Shown here in pieces: positions 25,642-38,260 of a stretch of DNA of 64,000 bases (position 1 is its first letter; every line of letters starts with the position of its first letter). The notes beneath the pieces are model-generated. The model had not been told where the DNA came from. It was given only the letters and a program-made list of their open reading frames with translations, and ran no database searches. A program made the translations under genes and the position numbers. Source of the DNA: Spartobacteria bacterium (lineage in GTDB: Bacteria; Verrucomicrobiota; Verrucomicrobiia; Chthoniobacterales; UBA10450). The stretch is taken from NCBI GenBank assembly GCA_021325495.1, contig JAJPGZ010000009.1, forward strand, positions 1 through 64,000, given 5' to 3'.

Positions 25642-27275
25642 GCGGCAGAAACAGGCGGCGCGGTCGGCGGTTTGCGCCGGTCGGCCATCGCGTCGGGACG
25701 CACACCATCGTCGCGCACGGCGGTCAGTTTCGTGTCGCGCGGATACGCGATGCGACTGTGCAACATCGACATGAGCGTGAAGCGGAAGCGTTCCTTGATC
25801 ACTTTCACATCGCCCAGCGTAAGATCGCAATCGTCGAGCTGGCCGTCGGCGATTCGTTCCTCGATCAATTCGTTAACGAGTTGCTCGATCCGTTGCGGCG
25901 TCGGTTTTTCCAAACTGCGCGACGCGCTCTCGACCATATCGGCCAGGCTCACGATTGCGCTCTCCTTCGTTTGCGGTTTCGGCCCCGGATAACGAAAACT
26001 TTCTTCGCGCACCTCCGGCACGTCTTCCTCGCGCAATTTCATGATCTTGCCGCCTTCGCGCGCGTCTTCCTGTTGCTGCAATGCGCGCTGATAAAAATAA
26101 TAGACTAACGACGTGCCGTGATGCTCCTGAATGATGTCGATGATGCGGTGATTGAGTTTATCCTTCAGCGCAAGATCGACACCTTCCTTCACGTGCGAAA
26201 TGATGATGAGCGCGCTCATCGTCGGCGCAAGATCGTCGTGCGGATTGCGATCGAGCGTCATGTTCTCGGTGAAATATTCCGGCTTCACCAGTTTTCCGAT
26301 GTCGTGAAAATACGAGCACACACGGCACAAGGTCGCGTTCGCGCCGATCGCCTCCGCCGCCGCTTCCGCCAAATTCGCCACGACTAACGAGTGATGATAC
26401 GTGCCCGGCGCTTCGATGGTCATCCGGCGCAGTAAGGGATGATTCAAATCCGACGCTTCCAGCCACGAAATGTCGGTCGTGACTTGGAAAAGATTTTCCA
26501 ACATCGGCAAGGCGCCGCCGACGATCATCGCCGTGACGATTCCGTTGCCGACGGCGTAGGCCGCCTGAAGTCCGAGCATGCGCCAGTCATTTTTCGCGAT
26601 AGAAAAGAAATCGATCGGCCCGATGACGCCGAACGCGAGCGATAACAAAAGGATGGCGACGCCGACGCCGAATCCGGCGCGGATGAGTTTGTTGCGTTTG
26701 CGCACCTGCAATGTCAGCGACACCGCTGTGAATCCGCTAATCAAGCTCGTCACCAAAATCGGCGCGTCGATCAGTCCGAAAAGCATGCTACTCCACAAAC
26801 TCGCGAACACCGCCGCGAACAATCCGTGATGTCGCCCCATCAACACGCTGAGCGTCATGGCCGCGAGCGCGTACGGCGTAATGAGCGCGCCCATTTGCGG
26901 CGTGAGGATGCGATAGTGTCCGCTGTTGCAAACGACAAGCACGAGTTTTGTGATCGCGAGCTGAACGAAGATGACGCCGAAAACGAGCAGAATGCGTGAG
27001 CTCTGCGCCATCGTCTTTGGCTGATTGATCCACAACTGGGTGATCGCCATCGCGAGCACGAGCAGCGCGATCACGAAATTTTTCGTCGGTTCCGCTTGTT
27101 GTCCGCTGAAAACGAGAAAGGCGAGACCGCCGATGAAGAGAGCGAAGATCGACATCTTCACCCAGAGCGAACGCTCGAGGCTTTGCAGGAATTCGTTATG
27201 CGTGCGGCGGCGGCGCACTTTTTTCGAAGCGAGCCCGCGGCGCAGAAGTTGTCGGCGTTTCAGGAAATCGAACAT
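25638..27275 (-). CDS. Membrane HD-domain phosphohydrolase, PgpH/YqfF-like
   Basis: A 545-residue protein with a run of seven or so transmembrane helices (~40-270), then a cytoplasmic HD domain with TYHHSLVVANLAEAAA and FHDIGKLVKPEYF (~300-345). PgpH-type 7TMR-HD proteins degrade cyclic di-AMP, and phoH next to it is the usual neighbour. Typical members carry a large extracellular domain between the first and second helix; here only ~20 residues separate them, so that sensor appears to be missing. The C-terminus (DRRKPPTAPPVSAA) is a short disordered tail. The start codon (27275, ATG) adjoins a direct repeat pair at 27275-27300. Confidence 0.9.
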   Translation of the reverse strand: MFDFLKRRQLLRRGLASKKVRRRRTHNEFLQSLERSLWVKMSIFALFIGGLAFLVFSGQQAEPTKNFVIALLVLAMAITQLWINQPKTMAQSSRILLVFGVIFVQLAITKLVLVVCNSGHYRILTPQMGALITPYALAAMTLSVLMGRHHGLFAAVFASLWSSMLFGLIDAPILVTSLISGFTAVSLTLQVRKRNKLIRAGFGVGVAILLLSLAFGVIGPIDFFSIAKNDWRMLGLQAAYAVGNGIVTAMIVGGALPMLENLFQVTTDISWLEASDLNHPLLRRMTIEAPGTYHHSLVVANLAEAAAEAIGANATLCRVCSYFHDIGKLVKPEYFTENMTLDRNPHDDLAPTMSALIIISHVKEGVDLALKDKLNHRIIDIIQEHHGTSLVYYFYQRALQQQEDAREGGKIMKLREEDVPEVREESFRYPGPKPQTKESAIVSLADMVESASRSLEKPTPQRIEQLVNELIEERIADGQLDDCDLTLGDVKVIKERFRFTLMSMLHSRIAYPRDTKLTAVRDDGVRPDAMADRRKPPTAPPVSAA

Positions 27276-27300
27276 GTCGATCTTGTGTTATGTCGATCTT
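27275..27300. repeat. Direct pair of TGTCGATCTT repeats, 16-bp spacing, between phoH and the HD gene
   Basis: Exact copies at 27275-27284 and 27291-27300, same orientation, filling the whole gap between the phoH stop (27301) and the HD protein start (27275). The first copy overlaps the start codon by one base. Confidence 0.92.
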
Positions 27301-28272
27301 TCATTTCCGGCTTGGCGTCGGCGAACGATGTTGCTGATACGCGTTAATGATCACGCGCACCAGTTCATGCCGCACCACGTCGCGCTCGGTGAAATAAACA
27401 ATCGCAGTTCCCGGCGTTGTCTTCAATGCCTGCAACGCTTCGACCAAACCGGAGCGCTTGTTCGGCGGCAAATCCACCTGTGTGATATCGCCAGTCACGA
27501 CACATTTCGAATGCGGTCCCATGCGCGTAAGCAGCATGAACATCTGTTCCGTCGTCGTATTTTGCGCTTCGTCGAGAATGATGAAGGCGTTGTGCAATGT
27601 GCGGCCGCGCATGTAAGCGAGCGGCGCAATCTCGAGCGTTTGCCGCGCGATCAATCGCTCCATTTCCTCCGGCTCGAGCATGTCGCGCAGCGCATCGTAC
27701 AGCGGACGCAAATACGGCGTGATCTTTTGTTCGAGATCGCCCGGCAAGAATCCAAGCGCTTCGCCCGCTTCCACGGCCGGCCTCGTTAGGATAATTCGTT
27801 GCACCAAATCTTTCTTCAACGCCGCCACTGCCATCGCCACCGCCAGATAAGTTTTGCCCGTGCCCGCCGGTCCGATCCCAAAAACGATATCGTGTTGTTT
27901 GATCGCCTCGATGTAAGCGCGTTGACCGGCCGAGCGCGCAACGATCGCGGGCTTGCGCGGCGAGACCGTGATCTTCGTTTCCGCCAGCTCGCCGACATTG
28001 CCGTCGGTCGGTTCATTCACCGCGCTGAGCGCGTAATTAAATTCGTGCTTTTGAATTTCGACGCCTTGTTGACGCGCATGCTCGAGTTGATCGAACACGC
28101 GTTGCGCCTTGTCGATCTTGTCCGGCTCGCCTTCGATTTTCACCCAGCCTTCGCGCGTCGTCACTTTCACCCCTAACGAATCCTCCATGCGCTTGAGCAA
28201 TTTCGGGTCGTTCGCGTAAAGCGACTGGACGGCGCGGGGATTTTCGAACTCGAGCGTGCGTGTCTCAGTCAT
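27301..28272 (-). CDS. phoH: PhoH-like ATPase
   Basis: A 323-residue P-loop ATPase. The N-terminal ~75 residues form a KH-like RNA-binding segment. The ATPase has Walker A GIGPAGTGKTYLA (~133), Walker B FIILDEAQN (~230) and the sensor TGDITQVDLP. PhoH proteins are linked to RNA and ribosome metabolism and are commonly found next to pgpH and ybeY. Here pgpH follows directly; ybeY is not seen. An inverted repeat lies upstream at 28279-28349, and the start is ATG 28272. Confidence 0.95.
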   Translation of the reverse strand: MTETRTLEFENPRAVQSLYANDPKLLKRMEDSLGVKVTTREGWVKIEGEPDKIDKAQRVFDQLEHARQQGVEIQKHEFNYALSAVNEPTDGNVGELAETKITVSPRKPAIVARSAGQRAYIEAIKQHDIVFGIGPAGTGKTYLAVAMAVAALKKDLVQRIILTRPAVEAGEALGFLPGDLEQKITPYLRPLYDALRDMLEPEEMERLIARQTLEIAPLAYMRGRTLHNAFIILDEAQNTTTEQMFMLLTRMGPHSKCVVTGDITQVDLPPNKRSGLVEALQALKTTPGTAIVYFTERDVVRHELVRVIINAYQQHRSPTPSRK

Positions 28273-28278
28273 GTTTCT

Positions 28279-28349
28279 GTCATTCCGAGCGAAGTCGAGG
28301 AATCTCTAATCGACCAGTAAGAGATGTCTCGACTGCGCTCGACATGACA
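28279..28349. repeat. Imperfect inverted repeat (GTCATTCCGAGCG family)
   Basis: The left arm (TGTCATTCCGAGCGAAGTCG) and the reverse complement of the right arm (TTGTCATGTCGAGCGCAGTC) match over about 30 nt with several mismatches. Sequences of this type are common dispersed intergenic repeats in many soil bacteria. It separates phoH from the upstream secreted-protein gene. A short palindromic relic of the same style is at 45592-45612. Confidence 0.85.
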
Positions 28350-28351
28350 AA

Positions 28352-28798
28352 TCAGCGGAAACCGTAAACGAGCGCCCAGTGCGTGCGTTCTTCCGGCGAT
28401 TCCTCGACCGCCACGATGATGAAATAACTTCCGGTCGCTTTCGGAATGATGTGCGCGGCGGCGAAATGGCCTTTCTCCCAGCCGTCCGGTTGCTCCGCCA
28501 GTTTTCCTTCCGAATCGTAAATGTGCACGGAAATTTTCGCGCGCTCGACTTCGGTTCCCATCCAAAACCAATACTCGTTTCCCTTGAATAATTGCTGGCG
28601 CACCGCCTTCTTTTCGCCCGAGCCCAGGTCTCCGCCCCAATAATCTTCGCGCACCTGGAAGCCTTCTTTCACGTACGGCGCCGCCGCTTCAAGCGCGAAT
28701 GATTGCGCGTCGTCAACCGAAGCGAAGATCAATCCGCCTGAGGCGGACAAGATCGACAACGCCGACGCGATCAGAAAAATTTTCGCCCGTGAGTTCAT
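28352..28798 (-). CDS. Hypothetical secreted protein, 148 aa
   Basis: A signal peptide (MNSRAKIFLIASALSILSASGGLIFA) is followed by a ~120-residue beta-rich domain with FKGNEYWFWMGTEVERAKIS, VHIYDSEGKLAEQ and a final SYFIIVAVEESPEERTHWAL. The pattern resembles small C2-like or pre-peptidase-like domains found in secreted proteins, but no firm family can be given. It ends 1 nt before the stop side of the next upstream gene, suggesting co-transcription. Confidence 0.8.
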   Translation of the reverse strand: MNSRAKIFLIASALSILSASGGLIFASVDDAQSFALEAAAPYVKEGFQVREDYWGGDLGSGEKKAVRQQLFKGNEYWFWMGTEVERAKISVHIYDSEGKLAEQPDGWEKGHFAAAHIIPKATGSYFIIVAVEESPEERTHWALVYGFR

Positions 28799-28799
28799 G

Positions 28800-29636
28800 C
28801 TATTCCCTCGTCACAATCCCAAAATCGAGCCGCGTTGTGATGTCGTTAATCTTCTTCACCGACTCCTGCGTAATCTTCGCCGGCCCGCTGACTTCGATCA
28901 TCGGCCGCACCTGTCCGAGCGCTTCGGAAATTTCGTGAATGATCGGCGCTTTGAATTCCGCTTTGTCCGCCGGCATTTGCTGCAATTGCGTCTGGAAATG
29001 CACGAGCAAATCCGGTTGATGCAATAACTCCGCGCCTTCCGGCGAAAAGCGCTTCGTCACCACCGCGGTCAGGACTTCCGTTCCGCGCAGCCAACCTCCC
29101 AGACTAACGAGCTGCGAAAGTTTCTCGTCGTGCAATTCGTTCATCGCGTCCTGCACACTTTTCTGCGTGCGATCCAACTCGAGCCGCACATTTTCCCAGC
29201 GCGCTTTGTCCGCCGCCTCGATGATCGCTTTCGCGTGCGGCGTAATCGAATTGCCCACGCCGATTTGCTGCGACAATTTCAAGACGCGCTGGCCGATGTC
29301 TTTCACCGCCGGCGCGTTCTGCGCCTGCACCGCGATGAAACCGTCGGCGATGACCGTGCCCAGCAGTAGCGCCACTCGCGGACGCTCCATGAAATTGCCG
29401 CCCTTGTCCGTGCGCACATGTTCGCCCCAGTTGACCGAGCCGAGTTTGTTGAGCGCAGTGAAAATTTCCCCGGGCAACGGCACGACTACATCCTGCACCG
29501 TGGTGGATAGCTTTAGGTTCTTAACGTCGATGCGTTCGTCCACGTGGCGGGCCGGCGCCTGGGCCGCCCGCGCCGCCGTCGTTAGGCCGACGGAGATGCA
29601 CACACCGAGTCTGCAGAAATTAATAAATGACCTCAT
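28800..29636 (-). CDS. Hypothetical periplasmic protein, 278 aa
   Basis: The N-terminus MRSFINFCRLGVCISVGLTTAARA is a probable signal peptide. The remainder is helical with no family I recognise, and includes a DERIDVKNLKLSTTVQDVVV start, a region with GVGNSITPHAKAIIEAADKARW and a C-terminal end KKINDITTRLDFGIVTRE. It is the first of two secreted-protein genes in a likely operon with 28352-28798, and divergent from the heptose gene cluster. An envelope role is likely but only inferred from export. Confidence 0.78.
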   Translation of the reverse strand: MRSFINFCRLGVCISVGLTTAARAAQAPARHVDERIDVKNLKLSTTVQDVVVPLPGEIFTALNKLGSVNWGEHVRTDKGGNFMERPRVALLLGTVIADGFIAVQAQNAPAVKDIGQRVLKLSQQIGVGNSITPHAKAIIEAADKARWENVRLELDRTQKSVQDAMNELHDEKLSQLVSLGGWLRGTEVLTAVVTKRFSPEGAELLHQPDLLVHFQTQLQQMPADKAEFKAPIIHEISEALGQVRPMIEVSGPAKITQESVKKINDITTRLDFGIVTRE

Positions 29637-29744
29637 TGCGAGCTTCGACTGTTGATTTCGCCTGCGTATTCAGGATTAATGATGCCAATTCTAAGCAGAA
29701 GTCGGTCCCGCACAAATCGCTCCGCCACAATTAAACCGCAGAAT

Positions 29745-30755
29745 ATGACACCAACGCGCCTCGCCGACATCCTGACGCGCGCATCGGAAAAACGCTTTCT
29801 CGTCATTGGCGACCTCATGCTCGACGAATTCGTCTGGGGTAAAGTCGGCCGCATTTCGCCCGAAGCGCCCGTGCCGGTGGTCGAAGTCACGGGCGAATCG
29901 TGTTTTCCAGGCGGCGCCGCGAATGTCGCGCGGAATCTGCGCGAATTTGTCGAAAGCGTCGGCGTCGTTGGACTCATCGGCAAGGACCGCGGCGGGAAGC
30001 AACTGCGCGATTTGTTAGGCGAATGCAAGATCGACATGTCCCATTCGATCGAGGACGGCGACTTCCCTACCATCGTGAAAACGCGCATCGTCGCGCGGCA
30101 GCAACAGGTCGTTCGCGTCGATCGCGAGCGCGTCCTCAGCCCTTCCGCCGCCCAAGTGAAAAAAGTTGCCGCATCCATTTCAAAAGCATTGCCCGAGACC
30201 GACGCCATCATCTTCGAAGATTACGGCAAAGGTTTTTTGACCGCCGATTTGATTTCGCAAGTCGCAAACGCGGCCGTTGGAAAACTTCTCGCGGCCGATC
30301 CGAATCCGCGGCATCGCGTCGATTGGAATGGAATGACGGTGGTGAAACCGAACCGCGCCGAAGCGTTCCTCGCCGCCGAAATTCCGTGGCGTGACCCGAG
30401 CGGGCCGCCAAATGAAGATGTCGATCTTATGCGCGCCGGCGAGACGCTGCTGAAAAAATGGGACACGAAATACATCCTCATCACGCTCGGTGAAGACGGC
30501 ATGATGTTGTTTCAAAAAAACGAACCGCCGCATCACATTCCGACGAAAGCGCGCGAAGTGTTCGACGTTTCCGGCGCGGGCGACACCGCCATCGCGCTCT
30601 TCACCCTCGCGCTCGCGTGCGATGCGACGCCGATTGAAGCCGCCGAAATCGCGAACCACGCCAGCGCCGTTGTGGTCGGGAAATTGGGAACGGCGACCGT
30701 GTCGCGCGCTGAGCTTGTCGCCAGTTTTGAAAATGACGCCCGCGGTCTTTCTTGA
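29745..30755 (+). CDS. D-glycero-beta-D-manno-heptose-7-phosphate kinase (HldE N-terminal domain type)
   Basis: A PfkB/ribokinase-fold kinase for ADP-heptose synthesis. The start at 29745 gives MTPTRLADILTRASEKRFLV; the upstream in-frame codons are unlike the family. Features are GDLMLDEFVWGKVGRISPEAP near the N-terminus, GGAANVARNL, and the catalytic anion hole DVSGAGDTAIALFTLAL near residue 290. The nucleotidyltransferase half of HldE is absent, so a separate HldE2-like gene must exist elsewhere. It is followed by gmhB (23-nt overlap), kdsB and pyrG, a coherent LPS inner-core operon. Confidence 0.93.
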   Translation: MTPTRLADILTRASEKRFLVIGDLMLDEFVWGKVGRISPEAPVPVVEVTGESCFPGGAANVARNLREFVESVGVVGLIGKDRGGKQLRDLLGECKIDMSHSIEDGDFPTIVKTRIVARQQQVVRVDRERVLSPSAAQVKKVAASISKALPETDAIIFEDYGKGFLTADLISQVANAAVGKLLAADPNPRHRVDWNGMTVVKPNRAEAFLAAEIPWRDPSGPPNEDVDLMRAGETLLKKWDTKYILITLGEDGMMLFQKNEPPHHIPTKAREVFDVSGAGDTAIALFTLALACDATPIEAAEIANHASAVVVGKLGTATVSRAELVASFENDARGLS

Positions 30756-31251
30756 TCGCGACGGCACTTTGATGCGCGATGTCGATTACTGCGGCGACCC
30801 GCAAGATGTCGATCTTTTGCCGGGCGTGCGCGAATTGTTAGGCAAACTGAAAGCGGCCGGCTACAAACTCATCGTCATCACCAACCAAAGCGGGATTGGT
30901 CGCGGATACTTCACCCACGATCAATACAAAGCGGTCGAAGCCGAGTTAGATCGACAACTCGGCGGCGCGATTGACGCGACCTATTACTGTCCGCATTTGC
31001 CTGACGACGGCTGCAAATGCCGCAAGCCTTCGCCGGAAATGGTTTTGCAAGCCGCGCGCGAGCAAGATGTCGATCTTGCGCGGTCATTTTTCATCGGCGA
31101 CAAACAAAGCGACCTCGAATGCGGTCGCGCCGCAGGTGTGAAAACGATTCTCGTGCGCACCGGTTACGGCCGGGAGACGGATACAACACAAGCGGACTTC
31201 GTTGCCGACGATTTACCCGGTGTTGTCAGCGTGATCGAACGTGAAGCGTAA
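30733..31251 (+). CDS. gmhB: D-glycero-beta-D-manno-heptose-1,7-bisphosphate 7-phosphatase
   Basis: HAD-superfamily histidinol-phosphatase-type enzyme of 172 residues. The start at 30733 gives MTPAVFLDRDGTLMRDVDYC with the nucleophile and acid Asp in DRDGT. The Zn-binding loop is visible as CPHLPDDGCKCRKPSPEM, and motif III as FIGDKQSDLECGRAAG. It removes the 7-phosphate in heptose synthesis directly after the kinase encoded upstream. Two exact repeat copies (30807, 31068) are read as DVDL. Confidence 0.94.
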   Translation: MTPAVFLDRDGTLMRDVDYCGDPQDVDLLPGVRELLGKLKAAGYKLIVITNQSGIGRGYFTHDQYKAVEAELDRQLGGAIDATYYCPHLPDDGCKCRKPSPEMVLQAAREQDVDLARSFFIGDKQSDLECGRAAGVKTILVRTGYGRETDTTQADFVADDLPGVVSVIEREA

Positions 31252-31263
31252 TCACACGAACTC

Positions 31264-31399
31264 TGTTTCCGGGGAGCGCAGGCCGCTGACCTGCAGTTTT
31301 CGGCGGCTCGCCGAAAACATTTTCGCGAAGCGAACTCGAATGAAGAATGTCTCGGCCGGCGGCCGCGACCGACCGGCCAGCGGCCTGTGCTCCCCAGAA
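31264..31399. repeat. MITE/REP-like palindromic element, family 2, copy 1
   Basis: The left end has GGGGAGCGCAGGCCGCTG (31271-31288) and the right end, reversed, reads TTCTGGGGAGCACAGGCCGC. Inside is a TTTTCGGCG/CGCCGAAAA hairpin (31297-31317). A homologous element with the same ends lies at 39039-39177. There is no open frame in it. It separates gmhB from kdsB within the LPS operon. Confidence 0.85.
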
Positions 31400-31401
31400 G
31401 C

Positions 31402-34658
<3,257 letters not shown>

Positions 34659-34662
<4 letters not shown>

Positions 34663-35159
34663 GTCGGCAGTTTCGCGGCGAGCACGGTCTCCGTTTGTTT
34701 GCGGCGAAACGCCTCCAGGCTCGCGCGAATCTTTTCGTCGGACGTGGCGAGAATGGCGGCCGCGAGCAGCGCGGCGTTTTTCGCGCCGGCAGAACCGATG
34801 GCCAGCGTTCCGACGGGAATGCCGCCGGGCATTTGCGCGATCGACAAGAGCGAATCAAGTCCATTGAGCGCCGATTTCATGGGGACGCCCAAAACCGGCA
34901 GCCAGGTATGCGCGGCGACGACACCGGCCAGATGTGCGGCGCCGCCGGCGGCCGCGATGATGACCCGGACTCCACGACCCGCCGCTTCGCGCGCGAATTT
35001 CGAGACCGCATCCGGCGTGCGATGCGCCGAAAGCGCGTGCGCTTCGTTCGGAATGCCGAGCTCGTCGAGCGTTTTCGTGCAGGCGGACATCGTTTCCCAA
35101 TCTGACGTGCTGCCCATGATTACTGCGACCAATGATTTCGATTCAGCCATGGCGCACAC
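34659..35159 (-). CDS. purE: 5-(carboxyamino)imidazole ribonucleotide mutase
   Basis: Converts N5-CAIR to CAIR in purine synthesis. The 166-residue protein has the class I signatures [40 protein letters not shown] and [20 protein letters not shown]. The partner purK is not in the window. The start is ATG 35159 or the internal Met at codon 4 (MAESKS). It is upstream of the Sua5 gene and coupled to it. Its presumed promoter region (35160-35212) holds a direct repeat pair. Confidence 0.95.
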
Positions 35160-35170
35160 TGGAATGAAGA

Positions 35171-35195
35171 TGTCGATCTTTCAATTGTCGATCTT
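35171..35195. repeat. Direct pair of TGTCGATCTT repeats, 15-bp spacing, in the purE/aroK divergent region
   Basis: Exact copies at 35171-35180 and 35186-35195 in the same orientation, filling half of the 53-nt space between the divergent starts of purE and aroK. The arrangement is the same as between cysD and nuoB. Confidence 0.92.
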
Positions 35196-35212
35196 GCACG
35201 CGATATTGCGCG

Positions 35213-35743
35213 ATGGATTCGCGCGGGAAATCGATCGTCCTCATCGGCATGATGGGCGCGGGCAAATCGTCGGTCGGCCGATGGTTGCAACGTCGCGCCG
35301 GTCTCGATCTTTTCGATTTGGATAAAACGGTGGCGAAACGGTTCGGCCTAACCATTCCCGAAATCTTCGAGAAATTCGGCGAAGAAAAATTTCGCGAAGC
35401 CGAAACCGAAGCGTTGCGCGCGTTCACGCCGGAGAAGCCGACGATTGTCGTGACCGGCGGCGGAACGATTTTGCGAAATGAAAATGTCGATCTTTTGAAA
35501 CGGCTCGGGTTCATCATCTGGTTGCAGGCGGATGAGGGCACGTTATTCGAGCGCGCGTCGCGGCGCGGGAATCGCCCGCTGCTCCGCACCGAAAATCCGC
35601 GCAAGCGCATGGAGGAATTACTGAGCGAGCGGATTCCGCTCTACGAACGCGCGGCCGATTTCCGCGTCGATACTTCCACGATGAAGCAGGACGAAGTGGC
35701 CGATTGGATTTTGAAACGAATCGAGGAGTGCGCGGTGACATGA
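35213..35743 (+). CDS. aroK: Shikimate kinase
   Basis: Phosphorylates shikimate in aromatic amino acid synthesis. The 176-residue protein has the P-loop VLIGMMGAGKSSVGRWLQ, the shikimate-binding DLDKTVAKRFGLTIPEIF and the GGGT loop in VVTGGGTILRN, with the lid region RRGNRPLLR. The stop overlaps queG as ATGA. One repeat copy is read as NVDLL. Confidence 0.95.
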   Translation: MDSRGKSIVLIGMMGAGKSSVGRWLQRRAGLDLFDLDKTVAKRFGLTIPEIFEKFGEEKFREAETEALRAFTPEKPTIVVTGGGTILRNENVDLLKRLGFIIWLQADEGTLFERASRRGNRPLLRTENPRKRMEELLSERIPLYERAADFRVDTSTMKQDEVADWILKRIEECAVT

Positions 35744-36774
35744 AAGCGCGCATCGTTAGGCTGGCGCAGGAGGTCGGCTTCGATGTGTGTCGCGTTGTGC
35801 GCTGCGGTCCCCCGCCCCACGCGAACGAGTTCGAGTCATGGATCGATGAGGGCGCGCACGGCGAGATGGATTACATGCGACGCGGAGCGGAGAAGCGGCG
35901 CAATCCGCAATTGGTTTTGCCCGGAGCGCGATCGGTCGTTGTGCTGGCGATGAATTATTTCCAGGGCGATGCCGCGGCCGCGAAGGAAGGGCGCATCGCA
36001 CGCTATGCGCGGGGCGATGATTATCATGATGTGATCGAGGCGAAATTGCGCAAGATCGACATGTTCCTGCGCGAGCTTGGCGGGGAGCAGAAATGTTACG
36101 TCGATACCGGGCCGGTCTTGGAACGCGACTTCGCCGCGGAAGCGGGAATCGGCTGGCACGGCAAGAGTACGATGTTGATCAACGAGAAACTCGGGACGTG
36201 GTTTTTCCTCGCGGAAATTTTGACGACGCTCGAGCTCGAACCGGATGCGCCGGCGCGGGATCGTTGTGGAACGTGCATGCGCTGCATCGATGCGTGCCCG
36301 ACCGGCGCGATCACCGCGCCGCACAAACTCGACGCGCGCAAATGCATTTCGTATCTGACGATCGAGCATAAGAGTTCGATCCCGCTGGAACAACGACCGC
36401 TCATTGGCGATCGCATCTTCGGTTGTGACGATTGTCTTGAGGCGTGTCCGTGGAATCGCTTCGCGCAGGTCTCGCGCGAATCCGCCTTCGCCGCGCGAAG
36501 ATCGACAACTGCATTTACGTTGCGCGATTATTTGCGCCTAACGGATGCGGAATTTCGTAACCTGTTTCGCAATTCGCCGATCAAACGAATCAAGCGGCGC
36601 GGATTTTTGCGCAATGTCTGCGTCGCGCTGGGAAATGTGGGCGAGGAATCCGATCTGCCCGCGCTCGAGCACGCGGCTATCGATCCGGAGCCGTTGATCG
36701 CCGAGCACGCGCAATGGGCCATCGCCCAAATCCGCGCAAGATCGACATCGTCCATTCTGGCGGAAGTTCATTGA
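35740..36774 (+). CDS. queG: Epoxyqueuosine reductase
   Basis: Last step of queuosine synthesis in tRNA; a cobalamin- and iron-sulfur-dependent reductase. The start at 35740 gives MKARIVRLAQEVGFDVCRVV. Two ferredoxin-type cysteine clusters are visible, CGTCMRCIDACPTGAI and FGCDDCLEACPWN, together with the typical EAGIGWHGKSTMLI segment. The last ~60 residues have a HEAT-like repeat (LPALEHAAIDPEPLIAEHAQ). At 344 residues the length is normal. A longer frame begins in aroK and is rejected because of the ATGA overlap. Three repeat copies lie in the gene. Confidence 0.94.
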   Translation: MKARIVRLAQEVGFDVCRVVRCGPPPHANEFESWIDEGAHGEMDYMRRGAEKRRNPQLVLPGARSVVVLAMNYFQGDAAAAKEGRIARYARGDDYHDVIEAKLRKIDMFLRELGGEQKCYVDTGPVLERDFAAEAGIGWHGKSTMLINEKLGTWFFLAEILTTLELEPDAPARDRCGTCMRCIDACPTGAITAPHKLDARKCISYLTIEHKSSIPLEQRPLIGDRIFGCDDCLEACPWNRFAQVSRESAFAARRSTTAFTLRDYLRLTDAEFRNLFRNSPIKRIKRRGFLRNVCVALGNVGEESDLPALEHAAIDPEPLIAEHAQWAIAQIRARSTSSILAEVH

Positions 36775-36812
36775 ATCCAAACAGATTCCCCGGCGCATCC
36801 TAACCATGCCGA

Positions 36813-38246
36813 ATGAACGGGAATTCCTTTCCAACGGTCGAATCTCGGATTAAATCTGACGCCGTCGCCCCTGCGAACGTTCCTCGAATGCACCAAGCCG
36901 CCACAGCCACGCCCGCGCCCCGTACCGCGAAGCAGAAAAAGTCACGCCGCCGCAAACAAATCATTTACGGCGCAATCGGACTGATCGTGTTGTGGATCGT
37001 TGTCTCGATCATTTTGAGCAAACGCGAGAAGCCGATCCCGGTGACAACAGACAAGGCAACGAAGCGAACGATCGTGCAAATCGTGTCGGCGACGGGAAAA
37101 ATTCAGCCGGAAACGGAAGTGAAAATCTCGCCGGAAGTCGCGGGCGAAATCATCGATCTGCCCGTTGACGATGGAAAGCAGGTGAAGAAAGGCGATTTGC
37201 TCGTGCGGATTAAACCGGATTCATACAAGGCGTTGCTCGAGCAACAGGAAGCGGCGATCAGCTCGGCGAGGGCGACGAACCTGCAACAGAAAGCGACGAT
37301 GCAGAAAGCGGAACAGGATTTGAAACGGGCCGACGACATGTTCGCGAAGAAGGTGATGTCGATCCAGGAATATAACGCCGCGCAGGCCGCGGCCGACGTG
37401 GCGAAGAACACCTTCGAAAGTTCGTTGCACGAAATCGAGCGCGCAGAAGCGGCGTCGAGCCAGGCGCGCGATCAACTTTCGAAGACGACGGTTTATTCGC
37501 CGATCGACGGCACGGTCACAATATTAAATAGCAAACTCGGCGAACGGATCGTGGCGACGGGACAATTCGCCGGCACGGAAGTGATGCGGGTGGCCGATCT
37601 CAATCACATGGAAGCGCGCGTGGATGTGAACGAGAACGACGTCGTAAATGTGAAGCCCGGTGACAAAGCGAATGTGAAGATCGACGCGTACGGCGACCGG
37701 AAATTTCACGGAACGGTTTATCAAATCGCGAACACCGGAAAGACGACGAGCGCCGGGACGCAGGAAGAAGTGACCAATTTCGAAGTGAAAATTCGAATCG
37801 ACGATCACGATGTTGTGTTAAAGCCGGGATTGAGCTGCACGGCCGATATCGAGACGGCGACGGTGAAAGACGTGGTCACGGTGCCGATGCAGGCGGTGAC
37901 GATCCGCACCGGCGAGAGCAATTTGAGTCCGGAAGAAATTGAAAAGAAGAAGGCGAAGATGGCGCAGCGCGATAAAGGCGATAACAACGCCGAGTTTGTG
38001 AACGAAAAAGCGGAGAAGGCGGCGCAGCGCGAAGAACGCGAGAAGCTGGCCAAGGTTGTGTTTTTGAAAAAGGGAAGCAAGGCGCAGCTCGTGAAAGTGA
38101 CGACCGGGATTTCCGACGACACGTTCATGGAAATCAAAAGCGGCGTGCAGCCGGGCGACGAAGTGATCTCGGGAAGCTACAGCGCGATCAGCCGGAAATT
38201 GAAGGACGGCGCGAAAGTCACTTACGACAAGGAATCGACGAAGTAG
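36813..38246 (+). CDS. Efflux periplasmic adaptor (MacA/HlyD family)
   Basis: A membrane-fusion protein that links an inner-membrane ABC exporter to the outer membrane. A single N-terminal helix ([19 protein letters not shown], ~50-68) is followed by the biotinyl-lipoyl-like half motif ([20 protein letters not shown]), a coiled-coil hairpin (~150-235), the matching [19 protein letters not shown] motif and a beta-barrel domain. An unusual Lys/Glu-rich insertion lies near residues 375-420. The start may be 36813 or Met26. It heads an operon with an ATPase (38261) and two permeases (39186, 40922). Confidence 0.92.
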   Translation: MNGNSFPTVESRIKSDAVAPANVPRMHQAATATPAPRTAKQKKSRRRKQIIYGAIGLIVLWIVVSIILSKREKPIPVTTDKATKRTIVQIVSATGKIQPETEVKISPEVAGEIIDLPVDDGKQVKKGDLLVRIKPDSYKALLEQQEAAISSARATNLQQKATMQKAEQDLKRADDMFAKKVMSIQEYNAAQAAADVAKNTFESSLHEIERAEAASSQARDQLSKTTVYSPIDGTVTILNSKLGERIVATGQFAGTEVMRVADLNHMEARVDVNENDVVNVKPGDKANVKIDAYGDRKFHGTVYQIANTGKTTSAGTQEEVTNFEVKIRIDDHDVVLKPGLSCTADIETATVKDVVTVPMQAVTIRTGESNLSPEEIEKKKAKMAQRDKGDNNAEFVNEKAEKAAQREEREKLAKVVFLKKGSKAQLVKVTTGISDDTFMEIKSGVQPGDEVISGSYSAISRKLKDGAKVTYDKESTK

Positions 38247-38260
38247 TTGTCGATCTTACG

